A stretch of DNA of 64,000 nt from the NCBI RefSeq assembly GCF_910589235.1, contig NC_060956.1, positions 127,001-191,000 of the forward strand, written 5' to 3'. The notes below the pieces were generated by a model. It did not search any database and was not told the origin of the DNA. It saw only the letters and a list, made by a program, of their open reading frames with translations. Every line of letters starts with the position of its first letter. Position 1 is the first letter of the stretch. Positions 11,707 to 24,247 of this stretch are shown here, piece by piece. A program made the position numbers and the translations under genes. Origin of the DNA: Vespa crabro. Lineage: Eukaryota > Arthropoda > Insecta > Hymenoptera > Vespidae.

Positions 11707-13210
11707 ATATATATTATATTTCTTCTTTTTCTTTCTCCTCTTTCCCTTAGCCGCACACAGTGGGAAGACATTATATACAATGGATCGTTATATCCAACGG
11801 GTGTTGTGGTAGCGTCAGGCTTGATGAGCGACGCCTTACGAATAATGAGAGAGGGAGAGAGACGACTTCCTCCAAATGCCTATATTATAAAATAAAAGAT
11901 AGAGGCCAAAAAGAAAAGTGTGTCGTTCGTCGTATAAAAGGACTTTTATATACATACATACATACATACAGCTTTTTTGTTATTTATACAATGCATTCCA
12001 TGGGATGGGATTATCGTATACCTATCTACACCCCACCATCTACGTACGCGTAAGTACGTGAGTACGTACGTATGCGCCTATATACAAGGGGACTTATTAC
12101 AGTTGGCTCTTGGTGCATGTAATTAAAGCGTCGGAGACAAAAGTTTCTAATTGGGATTTTCGAGGACTTGCAGGATTCGTTCTGGGATCGATGGGCTCTG
12201 CTCCGGGTCGTACGGTAATGGAATCGGTGTTTTGCTGTTCTCTGAACGCGCAAACGGCTCTCAAAGTGCGAGGATATATTTTTATTATAAAGCCGGAATT
12301 CCTCCTTCGTGCTTTCCGGCCCGTCGTTGTTCCTTCTTCCCTTATGGTTGCGCGCAAAGCGTCCTATACAATATTTACATCGTTCGTCCTTTTAATAGCG
12401 TTGTCGTTTTCGAATTGCTCGAGGAAGAAAAAGAAGCTCGTGGAGCTTCTTCTATTAAGAAGATACGTTCTATTTATGTTTTCGATTTCTTTAACGTATT
12501 TCTGGTCTCTCTTATTTACATGTTATTTTATTCAGAAACTCTGCGACATATGTACACGTGCGCGCACGCAGAATTAAAATTAAAGGATAATAGTCACGTT
12601 CGAACGAAGGGAAAAAGAAGCGAGAAGTGGAAAAAAAAAAAGAGGAAAAAAAAGAAGGAGGTTGTACGTTACCAGCGTGTCCTTGTTCACTTGCCGAATG
12701 CACTCGAGGAAGGTACAGTAGATCGTAACAGGACCGACACGGTTGTTCAAATTATTCGTCGCATTCTGCATAAAGGAACGATTTTATCGAAAACGTTAAT
12801 AATAAAGTCGAGTTCAATATTATTCGCTTACTCTCAGATAGGTTTGGCAGTGACCGTAATCGGTATTATTCAGGTACATGTCCGCGCACGCGGACATACT
12901 TAATAGCAAGGGATATCCCGTTGGTTGATTGCTCGCCCTATAAAAGCAACCGTAACAGGCATCGCGCAGCGTAACGTTGGCGCCTTGCGATTCGTTGCAC
13001 AATTGATTCAGTAACTCGGGGATCCTTACGCTGTAAATTGATATTGATTGTAATGAAAAAAAAAGTGAGCGAACGAAGACCGACCTACTTTTTTATCGTA
13101 GCCAGGGAGCCGAACAATAACTTGGATAAGCCGTCTTGTATCAGAGCATCTCCGTTGTCGAGAAAAGGCGGAGATATCAGGAAAAGGAGGACCACCGGTA
13201 ACCTCGCCAT
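11261..13210 (-). CDS. small secreted cysteine-rich glycoprotein, family not recognised
   Basis: Four coding exons join in phase with GT-AG introns: 13210-13089, 13030-12832, 12765-12673 and 11578-11261. They encode 243 residues. The first exon gives a clear signal peptide (MARLPVVLLFLISPPF, cleavage likely near DNGDA at about 22). The rest has 12 cysteines, including DACYGCFYR, SACADM, GHCQTY, IYCTFLECI, LRECVG, ATACVL, TRCAY and a final cysteine before the stop. Six N-glycosylation sequons are present (NES, NVT, NNT, NAT, NLT, NAT). There is no membrane segment after the signal peptide and no basic cleavage pattern of a neuropeptide precursor. A TATA box lies about 57 bases upstream of the ATG. 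The third intron is the longest (1094 bases) and contains exon-like sequence at about 12.10-12.35 kb. I infer an extracellular or haemolymph protein held by disulfides. I do not recognise the family, and the function is unknown. Confidence 0.8.
11671..11716. repeat. (TA)n microsatellite in third intron of secreted-protein gene
   Basis: A TA tract of about 45 bases with a small AACTA interruption, lying just upstream of the last exon on the minus strand. Confidence 0.9.
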
Positions 13211-13260
13211 TGCGGCTTTAACACGCAGAGTTTTGCGAAAAAATCCTGGCTCGGGCCTGT

Positions 13261-13267
13261 TTTTATA
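13261..13267 (-). promoter_or_regulatory. TATA box of the secreted cysteine-rich gene
   Basis: The minus strand reads CCGTATAAAAACAGG. The TATAAAA element starts 57 bases before the ATG at 13210. With the usual 25-30 base spacing, transcription would start near 13237 and leave a 5' UTR of about 25 bases. Compact TATA promoters are common for inducible secreted insect proteins. Confidence 0.55.
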
Positions 13268-14420
13268 CGGTAGATAGGCATCGCGCGTCGGACCGCATCG
13301 AACCGCGTCCCAAGGACGTCGTACTCTCGTTCGTTCGAACGAGCACAAGATAAACAAATAGGCCGCTCTATTATAATAACGTATTATACCTACGTTGTAA
13401 ATATTGTGAAAATTAGTTTACCTTCGATAACGGAAGTTTTCGTCCGCTTTGGACGATGTCAAATCGGAGCACAATTATGCACGGTCGTTCGACGTTATTC
13501 GTTCTTCGTTGATTCGTTCGGGCCGATTATGAAACGAAATTTTCATTCTCCGTGTCCGTGAGAACGCGACATCATCCTGTTGCGAATGGAAAGCCTCGAA
13601 GGAAATGCCAGCCGCGAGCTCGCCTTGTTTATTTATCGCTTTTAACTAACTGACAGTTACGCATAAGCCGTGTTATTATTTCATGAAAATAGACCGTAAA
13701 TAGGGGACAGGAGACGGAAGAAAGGGAAAGAACGGGCGCGGGGTTTGTCGCGGATGCGATCCATCGGATGAATTCTTCTCTCTGGCTTGATTATTACGAC
13801 GTGAAAATGTCGACGAATACGTGCCGTCGACCTGGAAACTCGTATTCGTTCATGCACTTTACCACTTATCGCGAATAATTTCGCGAATCGTCGATTAATT
13901 TTATTCCTTAGTTAAAGCTCCTTTGATAGTTTGCACCGATTATTTCTTAGCGCTTATTACTAGAACCTGAAAATTGCTCGGAATAATCCCGTCGTCGTGC
14001 GTGGATGCATTAACTTCGCCGATTTGACTCGTCGTCCATCTAAAAAACATCGTTACTTTCTCGTAGGAGATAAGAGGAAGCAAAGATGACGGAGAAAGCG
14101 CAATAGTGTGGCGCAAAACAAGCGCGAGCCTAGGATGCGCTTTTCGCGTCGATGGATTTTAAACTCGGCTCTTCCTCGTTTTGAATGCCGACTCGATATG
14201 CTTTTAACGATGAGCATTAACACTTATGACACTCACAGATATCGTCGAGCGATGCATTCGAAGTAGAAAATAAGATTGGTAGAAGAAAATGAAAAAGAGC
14301 GGAGGGAGGAGGGAATTTGTACTCGTTAAAAGCTTCGTTATATCGATTAAAAGTGCTCCCTTGTTTTTACAATGTACATGTGTTTAAGCGTGTCTCGCGC
14401 CTATTTGATAAATCTGCTCG

Positions 14421-14458
14421 CGTTCGTTCGTTCGTTCGTTCGTTCGTTCGTTCGTTCG
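14421..14458. repeat. (TTCG)n array 1
   Basis: About nine perfect TTCG units. The same motif forms arrays at 44079-44109 and 44809-44881. Confidence 0.95.
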
Positions 14459-15672
14459 TGCACGCCTTACACCGAGTTGCAACACGTATCGGAAATAAGA
14501 CCAGAGAGGGTGGACTTTGAGAGGTAATTCTGTCTCGTCGTTGTAGGAAATAAATTTTGGTAGATTTGGAATGGATTGGATCGAGTTACCGGTCACCGAA
14601 CGAAGCCACTTTCGTCGAGAAGCAGAAAGAACGTTGTTGATCGACAACGACGCGCAGCTGTCATCGTCTCTCGGTGTCTCTCAAAGGCTCGCTCACTCGC
14701 TCGCTCTCTCTGACATTTTTCTTTTTCGCCCCCGGAGGCAACCTCGCGACGCGACGATGTTTTTAAGAAATCGCCGGGAAAATGCAGCTGTCGTCGCGAC
14801 GGGCCTGGATATGATGCATGGATTTCTTTGATGTCACGTTAAATCCGCGCGAGTGAAAGAGAACCTCTTAATTGGACGATGCTTTTCTACTGATGCTCCT
14901 CGTACGTTTCTTTTTTTTTCTGTTACGGAATTACGAGATCGTCCGATCGTTGAACGTGCAACAAACCTTCGCGCGATAAAAGATTTATTCGCTCGTTGAA
15001 TGTATCTTTGGTTGTTTAGCAAAAGCCACACGACGTGCCAGCGTACATAGCCTCTATCTAGATACTTCCGCAGGGGAGTATACGAGTTTCGAGGGAGTTG
15101 GGAAGGAAACTAGGCAGTCTACGAGGCAGCTTACGAGGAGAGACGATGCACCCGCATCTCTGCTATTTATGCGTCAAACGTTCGCTGTAAAGAGAGCCAT
15201 GGGAGAGGACTTGCTTAAAAACGAGGAGCGAATTAGAGGAAATTCAAGAAATTCGATGGCGACGCGATTGGTTCACACCAGCAGAGTCCTCCTCGAAACT
15301 CTTGGCGAACAATAAGGAGCACAAGGATTTCTGCAACATCTCGCGTTTTTAGCGTATGCTCTAGGGCATCGTATAGGGCAAGGATATATATGGGCAACCA
15401 TTTACGCGTATCCGCAGCATATTTTTTCCAAGCGTCTGCTCTTATGGAATAGTTCGCGCGCGGCAACCCTCGACCGAAAAAGCCCGGCTGCTTGCTCGAG
15501 CTCGTTTCAGACTTACGGATCGTTAGCTTTACGAAAGCGAGGCCCCTTCGTGCTCTTTCCTACTTTCTCTCTCCCTCCCGCCTGCTATCGACGAGTATCG
15601 TAAGAAATTAGCGGTGTAACGTACGCCGCGATAAAAATCAGTTGGTTGCGCGAAAGGTCGCACGAATCGTTC

Positions 15673-15674
<2 letters not shown>

Positions 15675-15706
<32 letters not shown>
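15675..15706. repeat. (GA)n microsatellite
   Basis: A perfect GA run of about 32 bases. Confidence 0.95.
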
Positions 15707-15709
<3 letters not shown>

Positions 15710-17142
15710 CGATCGTTGGAGGAAAGCGCATTATCGTTACCGTATCGTTAGATATTCCCATCGACATCGACCGTCCTTCGATTATTCCTCCGGCAATGGT
15801 CGAATATCGATTGGAAATTCGACGGTAGGAAATTCGATCGTACGAACCGATTACTCGTTCGAGAAGAATAATAGATAAGAATAATCCTTCCTTATTGTTG
15901 CCTCTTTGAGACTCATGGTATTCGTTGGGCCATGGTTAAAAGGGTTAACGGCCGTATCAACATTCCTATTCCTTTTTTTCGGTTCGGCTCCCCTTACTAC
16001 TTTTGCCACTTGCTTCGTTCCTAAGTTGAACGTCGCGTGGGTATCGTATTACGGAAAAAACGCATATTCTCGGCAATGCAAATGTCGGCGATCGGTGTGC
16101 GTGACAAATGTAAGCTCGCGACACTTTTGAGAAGCCGAGAATACGCTCGTTAATTTTAACGACCCCATCGAAGCGATGCTTGTATATATCTACAGAGACA
16201 CCCACACGCCGCCTCCGTCCGCACTCGTTTCTCCTCGTTTCGCGTCGATTCTGTCGTACCAATTGCCGCTACCGATGCGTCACAACCTTGCGTCAAGCCC
16301 GTGTCAGGGCCCTACGTTTCAATCGCGATGCCTTGATCGCGATACGATCCTTAACATATCCGAGTACACTTACCCACTTAGATAGATCTTAGAACCCGCT
16401 CTTCTTTCTTTATCGTTAACACGCGGGAGAACTTTACGTACCACTTATACCTGAGCCGCACGATGGCGTGCCTCGGAGCTGCTTAAATCCCTATAATTAG
16501 GAAACAAGAAAAAAAGAACAGATAGAAGAGGAGAGCGGAGGGAAATCGGGTGGAACTGCGACATCATGGCATCGTGACACGTGTCTCACCACGAGCCACG
16601 TGTCCGATAGCTCAGAAGTAGGTACGTGCGAAACGAATTCTACTATTACAGCCTGATACGATGTCGAATAATTATAACGTTTTACAATTCGCCTAACGAG
16701 CAACGTCATCCGACGTTTTCTTTCTTTCTACGATATATACGAGATTCTTCCTCTTATGCGTTTTATCGAAGAAACTTTTAAGAAAAGAAAAGTTTAAAGT
16801 TCGCGTTGCGACTTTGATCTTTTTTGATCCAGCTTGATCGACGTAATATTTTTATAATAAATCTTTTTTCCCTTACTTTTTTTACTTTAGCGACACAAAA
16901 TTGGCAAGATATTTGCCCGCATCGTGTCTTAATTGGTTTCTTTCACGAGGTCGTGTCGCGTAATGGAATATCGATGGGCTCTAGTAGTGCTAGAAAGGTG
17001 GGTAATGAGCAAAACAAACGAAGGGAAGAATAACAAAGGGTCTTGTTTCTCCTTGCGCTTGCTTCTACATGAGAGAGAGAGGCTTCACGATAGCGCGTTA
17101 CCATTCTATGAGAAAAATCGAGGGCGAAGTTTCCCGCTCGTC

Positions 17143-17144
<2 letters not shown>

Positions 17145-17191
<47 letters not shown>
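17145..17191. repeat. (CT)n microsatellite
   Basis: A perfect CT run of about 47 bases, directly upstream of a GC-rich block with a GGC repeat. Confidence 0.95.
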
Positions 17192-17192
<1 letters not shown>

Positions 17193-17296
17193 ACGTTCTA
17201 GAAAGGGCGGGAAAGGCCGAGCAAGGATGGAAAACGCAGAGGGAAGCTACGAGAAGATACGACGATGACGAGGACGACGATGAGCACGGGGGTGAT

Positions 17297-17298
17297 GG

Positions 17299-17334
<36 letters not shown>
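17297..17334. repeat. (GGC)n trinucleotide repeat
   Basis: About 12 GGC-type units with GGT interruptions. On the plus strand it is in frame with an ATG (17280-17282) and would encode a poly-alanine run continuing into SGGSNCCAKSGGKADQYF. On the minus strand it also reads as poly-alanine. Whether it is translated is unknown. Confidence 0.85.
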
Positions 17335-17336
<2 letters not shown>

Positions 17337-20300
17337 GCGGAGACGCGAAGCGGTGGGAGTAACTGCTGCGCCAAGAGTGGTGGCAAAGCGGATCAATACT
17401 TTTGTACTCAGCCTCCCTTGGCCTCAGGACCGTATCATACCGTTCTCTTGACGTAATCTAAGCACGTGCCTTTCCCTCGCGTTACGGTATATCGACTTTG
17501 AATATTTCAGACGATTTTCTATTTTTAGCAAGATTCTAGATGACGTCGAAAGAACGATCGTCTTGTTTTCCCTCTTGTGTGTGTTTTACGCTCTTATATA
17601 TTTGTAAAAGTCGTATTTGGCTGCATTAACGCGAGTACAATAAGACGTAGGTATATTAGATACGCGCACATAATAGTTTATCATTTATTTATTTCTTTTA
17701 TTCCGAAGAGAATAATAAAGAATATATGGTTGTTTTTATACGTTCCCTGCTTTCGACTCTATCATATAGACTTACAAAATAGAATTTAGACTTACAGAAT
17801 AATCGATTATCATCCCTTATACGTATTAAAATGCCGTGACATCGTTAGAAAATTTAAAGGAATCCTGTATATTTGTACCGTCGGAGCGACCTATTCTATC
17901 GCAAATATTAGTTGATCATGCGGAGAAATGCGTTAAAAAAGTACGAAGAATTAAGCTGTTGGTATCGATCGATCGTCGTGCAAGTCTATTGGTTCAAGTT
18001 TAAGGCAAAGTTAAGGCGTTTAAGCTGATGGATTTAATGCGCCAACGAGATCACACGGCACTGCGTCAATCTCCACTCCGACGACGAAGCGTATACGTGA
18101 CGTAGCTTAGTGGGGATGGATGACGTCAGCGGTCGATACACGCGGTTCTGCTCCTCGAGTACTACGCTATCGCCTACGTCTAGAGAGAGAGAGTGAGAGA
18201 GAGAGAGAGGGCGGGGGGGGAGGGTAAGGTAAGGGGGAAGGCAAAGGAAGGGGTTGGAACATCACGGGCGTCTCTCTCTTCCAACCTCTCCTCTCTTCTT
18301 TCTTTCCTTCCTTCCTCACACCCCCGCCCCTCACCGCCCCTTCCCCCTGCCTTCCTCATCTATCCTGGCGCAATACGAGTCCCTGAAAATGGTCTCTTCT
18401 ACTTGCATTCCGCACTATTCCTCGTAAGCGCATGGCCTTCGTTATTGCGCCTCGAGTATTACGCAAAGAAAAGTGGAGAAAAAAATGTTTCGCCTAATCT
18501 GGAATAGGAAAAAAATCGTTACATCTCAAGCCTTCTCCTTTATCATTTCATTCCTTCTTCTTTTATTCTTTCGTTCTAACATTCCCTTTCGACATGTAAA
18601 TTGTTATTAACGAAAGTTTATCATAATTTCGAATACATTTAATAGGATTTCTTTCTAGGCTCTGGTTAATGCTAAAACTGGCTAATGGGAGATTCGAAAT
18701 TGTTGAAGGAGTTTTCTCGAAATCGTGGTTTCCTTCGTTTCTCGTGGTTCTCGCTTTTATAAGCATACGGCATTGGTTAACGTCACGTTCGGTAATCCGC
18801 AAATCCAATCGTCAGCTCCTTCGTAAAGTCTAAATTGGGATTTTTAGGATCCACTAAAATCCCGCTGGATTCATATAACCGCTGCTCGAGGACGCGCATC
18901 GTATTTGCGACGGCATCATTCTCTACACACTCATCCTCTTTATAATTGGACATAAAATCTTTTTTCCATGATCGATCGGACATTATTGTCCGGTCATTTC
19001 TCTAACGGCATATCCGCCGCTGGCGATAGATAAAATTGAGCGATCGAGAAGGTCTTAAGGTCCTTTCCATCGAACGATTATCGCGTTTAGTAACTAGAGA
19101 GCAATGGTTACTTTTGCGCACGGGATTACGTCCCCTAAAACCTTTAGCGATAAAAGATATTTTTAAAAGGTTTCCATTTCTAAAGGTCATTGCGATTCTC
19201 TTCGCAGTTGCAGTTCTCGTCGAGAGAAGAATCATCTAAGAAAGTTCTTGTTACGGGGCGCTAATCTAAACTCGTGGAAGGGATGATCTCGAAGGCGAGA
19301 CGAAAAACCATCTGACCATCCAGATCTGGCCAGTCAGAGATTAGTCATTTCGTGTTGGCGCAGCAAGTAATAGCGAAAAAAGTTCTTTCTGAAACGTGTG
19401 CCTCGCGAGCGAATGGAAGCGTATACGTCCCGTCGTTAAGAACGGAAATCCATCAGAAATAATTGGAGCTTCTTGCCCTTGCTCGACCAAGGATCATTAG
19501 TCCTTTGTGGTCGCGCACCGTCGCTCTCTGTATCAACTTTTCATGCGGCTCGACCACGAAGACGGATGACCTACTGAGATTTTGCCTTTGCGAGCTGAAA
19601 GATTCTTCCCAGTTAGCTTCGAGGAAGTTACCTTCGAAGAAATAGAAAATCTCGTCGAAGTTGAAACTTGTTTCAATCGTTCTATCAAAACGAACAATAG
19701 CTACCAACGATAGCTACCGTTCAATATCATCAGAGAGATTTGACGAATTTGACAGGAGAAATTTCATTTGTAGAAAGCACGCGACAACTTTGCTACGAGT
19801 ACGGTAGTAACATCGACGAACCATCCACCTTGTTATTGCTTCTTTTCGCGAGGCCTATTTCTTTTTTTCCCCTCGTTGATTACTTTTTTTCACTTACATT
19901 TTGCTCGGCGACTCAGGGAGCTTCGTCGTCGAGAGTGACGGATTCGATGTTCCCATCCCGGGATATATCTGTTAAAGCGCGTGCACGGATAGATGATAAG
20001 ATTGCGCGCGTGAGGCCCCACTCGAGGAAAAGTATAAGCCCGAGACGAATGGTTCGGTCACGCAATTTCCCAACGCCCGGGCAGATCCTTCAACGCTTCT
20101 CTTTTCTTTTTTTCTCCAATTGGTGCGGTTGCTTATTCACGAGATAAAACTGGCGTGTTTTCATTTTCCCCTGAAAGATTTGTCCTCCTCTGATAATCGC
20201 AAATCTTGATGATTCGCTCTCTCCCTTCCACAAAGTTAAAAAATCCTCTTAGGAGGATTTTTTTCGGACGAGCAAGACGTTTGTTTACCGGCGTCTTTAT

Positions 20301-21236
20301 GCTTTATGATTATCATGTGCTTTCTCTCTCCGATGATTTTCATATAAATCTTATGAAATTGGTTCGTCCCTTGGCCGAGCGCACTGCTCTTCATAACAAA
20401 GATAGATTTTCATCGCTCGTGTTCCTTTCTATAACGTATATTTGCTTGTAAACTGAGCGAGCAATGCGTACGATTTGAGATTGTCCAATGTAATCGAGCG
20501 ATATATGCGCGATTTATCGTTCGCCGAGATACATCGAGATTAAAGACCATCGGATCGATATCTTTAACCCTACGGTTGCTCTCGCGTATGTTAAAGTTTA
20601 AAGGGAACATAAGAAAATAATATACCTATTATACGAGAATATTATTCTAGGAAACGTAGATGGTTACAGGTATATAACAACGTATTAACGTATATCTATA
20701 CTCATCGCGAAGATTTGTTAAAAGTGCGATATATACGTCGTCGTATTAGGTAGACGATGTGCCGTAAGGGTTAAACCAGTCGATTTCTATTACCGTATAT
20801 TTCTATTTAATCGTCTTTATCTCGTTCGAATGTAGTAAGTTTCGAAAAGGCGATCACGTTCTCTTCCGGTCATTAGGAATCCTAAGAAAGAACAGGGCGC
20901 CTACTAAACGTTACGGCGTGTATAACGTGTGTGTGTGTGTGTGTGTAGATGGTCCGCGCGCACTGGTATGGAATGGAATAGGTCTAAATAGGGTAACTAC
21001 TATACCGATCGAGTTGGCGGCAGAGCGTAAGGAGAGGGGCTAGCATAGTCGCCATCCTGTCTGGGCCATCGCGTGCCTTTTCCGCGTCCGCTTCTTCCAG
21101 GTTATACGTCGCCACATGAAAATAATGCGACGCGACATTATCGTTATTTCGTTAAATATCTTCGACTCTTTTCAAGATATTATATTTTCTGTTCTTTTCG
21201 CAACGACGCCGCATAATTTGCCTTCTTCTCTGTTCA

Positions 21237-21288
21237 TTTTTTTCCTTTTTCTTTTTCTTTTTCTTTTCCTTTTTCTTTTTCTTTCAGA
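21237..21288. repeat. (TTTTTC)n polypyrimidine tract ending in CTTTCAG
   Basis: Repeated TTTTTC/TTTTCC units end in CTTTCAG. It resembles a very strong 3' splice-site tract, but no clear exon follows. Confidence 0.8.
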
Positions 21289-24207
21289 CTTCTTCCAGAC
21301 TAGACTTTTCGTTTATTTTCGTTCGCACACACATATTACGTGTTGGATACATAGTCACCGGTCGAATTTCTATCGAGATTCTCGTACAATGCTCCCTGAG
21401 ATTTGAGCGATGTTGTGTTGTAAGCCGACCTACATGGTAGGCGTACGTAAGTACCTAACGAAGTGGTACGTATGCATCTATGTATGCAGCTTAGCAAGGT
21501 CCGGTTCGGCTCGTCACGCCAAGGGTTGCTTGCCCTCGGATATGAGATTACACGAATATGAAGCGCGGCTGTAATTTTATCGGGTCGAGTCCTTCGCATT
21601 TAAACCGGCCGAAATTTATTCGAAATTTATCGCTTATCCGATAAATTTATTTCTCTCCCTCCCTCAAAGGTATCGAATGTGCGGTCAACTTTACCGTGGC
21701 AGCATCGCGTGGCGGCGTCGCGTGGTCGTGTCAAAGAGACGGAGGTTAGTAGCGCCTAAGGACAGAGCCTGTAAAAGGTGAACATACTGAAATAGCCTAC
21801 TAGTCAGCTTTCTATGAGACAAAATACGATATAAGGAAGGAGAGGCAGAATTTGTAATAAATGTTTCCTATAATCAAAAAATGATGGAAAACGGGGGATA
21901 ACTTCTTGAACCGGCAATGGGCCGAGTGTTAATTGCCCTATTGAAAAGTTCATTGGGAGACCTTTCGAATTTTATCGGTTTCAACATGATACAAATTGAA
22001 AGTTCAAGTTTTAAAAGCAACGTATCCTTTGACATATCCTTTGTCAGATTGTTGTAGATTGACAGAGGGATGCTGTAAAAAAGTTCCTTTGCGAAAAGAA
22101 ATATTTCATTCGCGGCCTTTCGTTATATGCCCTCCGATTTATATAGAAACGTTTGTATATAGCGAGGATTCGTATAGCGAAATGGAAAAGAGCAAGCGAG
22201 ATGGACGAGAAAGAGGGAACGCGAAAAGTTATCTTGCCAAGCTGTCAGCGATAAAAAAAGTTGCAAACAAAGGGACGTCTCGAATGTGCTCTTTACCCTT
22301 GAGAATGTTTCAGTTCCTCTTCCATCTCCAACGCTCGTATTTCACGACGTACCAACCATTATTTTTCACCGGACATTTTTCACCATCGAGGACTCCTTTT
22401 CCAAAGAAAATCTTATTAACGTATCATACGCGTGCGAGATGTTCGAACGGAGCAGAACTTTCGTAAAGCAAGAAAAGGGAAAAAGAGGTAAGTGTCGTCG
22501 AAGTGTTCGAGCTTGATATTATGTTCGAAATAGTAACGAAGAGAGTTACGCTTACGACTCCTGGATTCTCGTAAAGCTCCTGCCTTCTGTTATCTTCTTT
22601 TCGTCCTATACAAGGGACCTCTTTTTTACTCTTATACTCGCGACTCGTCTAGGACGGAACGCATAAAACGTGAGAGGGATAGGGACTAGCCGTTGCCGAT
22701 TGGATTTCCTTCGTTCGATAAGAAAGGGACTGAGGGAGGAAAAGGCACACATCGTGGGAGACGAAGTAGGAACAAAAAGGGAGGATCGTTTTAAAGAAAC
22801 TGCTTTCAAGTGGAACAGCCGATACCCTATAGGGTCCTTAGACTTTCCTAGGAGACGACGTTCGTTTGGGAAGCTTTCCCGAAACTACGCTCGCTAGAGA
22901 CTTAACTATCCTTTCTTTTTGGATACTTTGATTTAAAACCTATTCCCCGTTCGTAATAGCATAGAAGGAGAGAACTCCTCCTCCTCCTTTCAATTCCGGG
23001 ATAAATTCTCGAGGACTCGAACTAACCAAATTTCAATTTACATTTTTCACTCATTTCTCTTATACCTTCTACTATCATGGAAAGCATATAACCGGGAAAA
23101 GTAACATTTTTCTTATCTTCAAGGTTTCATATCGAACGAACGATGGAAAGTAAATTCGTCATTTGTAAAATGACTTTGGTACTTGCACGCTCGGCGTTGA
23201 TTAATTCGTTAATATCGTAGTAAACGAAAGAGAAAGAGTAATCGAGCGATAAATCTACACCCTTCCGATTAATATCTTTCTTCGATTCGTACTAGACTTA
23301 CTATTAGACTTACTATTAGAATAATAATCCCTTTCGATATATTAGCTTCAAAGAGGAAAATCATACTAATTAAGGAAAGAAGATGATACGGAAGGAGAAT
23401 CGAGAGGATTTTTGCTTTTGCGCAAAGATTAATCGTTTTTAAAACGATAAGTTTATTCGAAAAATTGAAAACGCATAGTCCCCTCGAGGAGTATTCCAAC
23501 TGTCCTCGAAGAAATCGATGAACGCGGATTCTATTTGTAAAACGTGAGCTCGGTATCGTGCTGGATATATAATCCGAGTTGGTACGGTAATAGAGCGGAA
23601 CTTGGCGAAGAAGTTTAAGGGTGTCGGCTACCGAGGAAGCAATGTTACGAAATGGAGCAGTTTTACAGGCAGTAAAATGTTGATTGGAATCCTGACGATC
23701 GTTTCTCTTCGAGTAAAACTTTTCCCCTCGTATCGTAGGGCGTTACAACCGATTTCCTCCACCCTTTCCGTTCGTGCAACTTCCACTCTTATCATCCTTC
23801 TATCCTCGAACGTTATGCGTTAGCTGCACTCGCGTTTTACCGCGAGTATGCGTGCACAACGAACGCATTCACGAATTAAGTTCGTCCTCTTCCTGCGGCT
23901 CTTCCACGAGTTTGCGTTTCTCCTTACGATCGATTGATCGATCGATTGTATCGGTCATCGAAGGAAGATCTTAACGGGGAATATCCTAACGAGGATTATT
24001 TCCCCTCCATTTCGAATGTCGGATTCAAGATATCTGCCGGTGATGGGGCAGTTGATTAAGTTTCTGCTTCACAATTTGCAGACGGTGTTTTCAGGATCTT
24101 GCCACCGAACCTTTATCCAACGTCGATGCTGTATCAACTGCAACATTGTACACTTTTTACTTGTTTTATTCTTTTATTATTATTTCTCCAATTTGCGTAG
24201 AAGCATT

Positions 24208-24208
<1 letters not shown>

Positions 24209-24245
<37 letters not shown>
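24209..24245. repeat. (GA)n microsatellite
   Basis: A GA run of about 37 bases. Confidence 0.95.

Positions 24246-24247
<2 letters not shown>

Larger units (their letters stand above)
13268..17144. other. gene-poor stretch
   Basis: The upstream flank of the secreted-protein gene, followed by DNA without a supportable gene. It contains a TTCG array at 14421-14458, a GA tract at 15675-15706 and two CACGTG E-boxes at 16578-16583 and 16597-16602. Open frames are short and overlap on both strands. Confidence 0.55.

Noticed and set aside
12110..12577. 155-codon plus-strand frame
   Set aside because: It lies within an intron of the minus-strand gene, loses coding character after the first third, and a frame this long is expected a few times by chance in the window.
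21996..22466. 156-codon plus-strand frame with a good GTAAGT donor in the overlapping frame
   Set aside because: It begins at TTG rather than ATG, two overlapping frames look equally coding-like, and no acceptor or partner exon was found.
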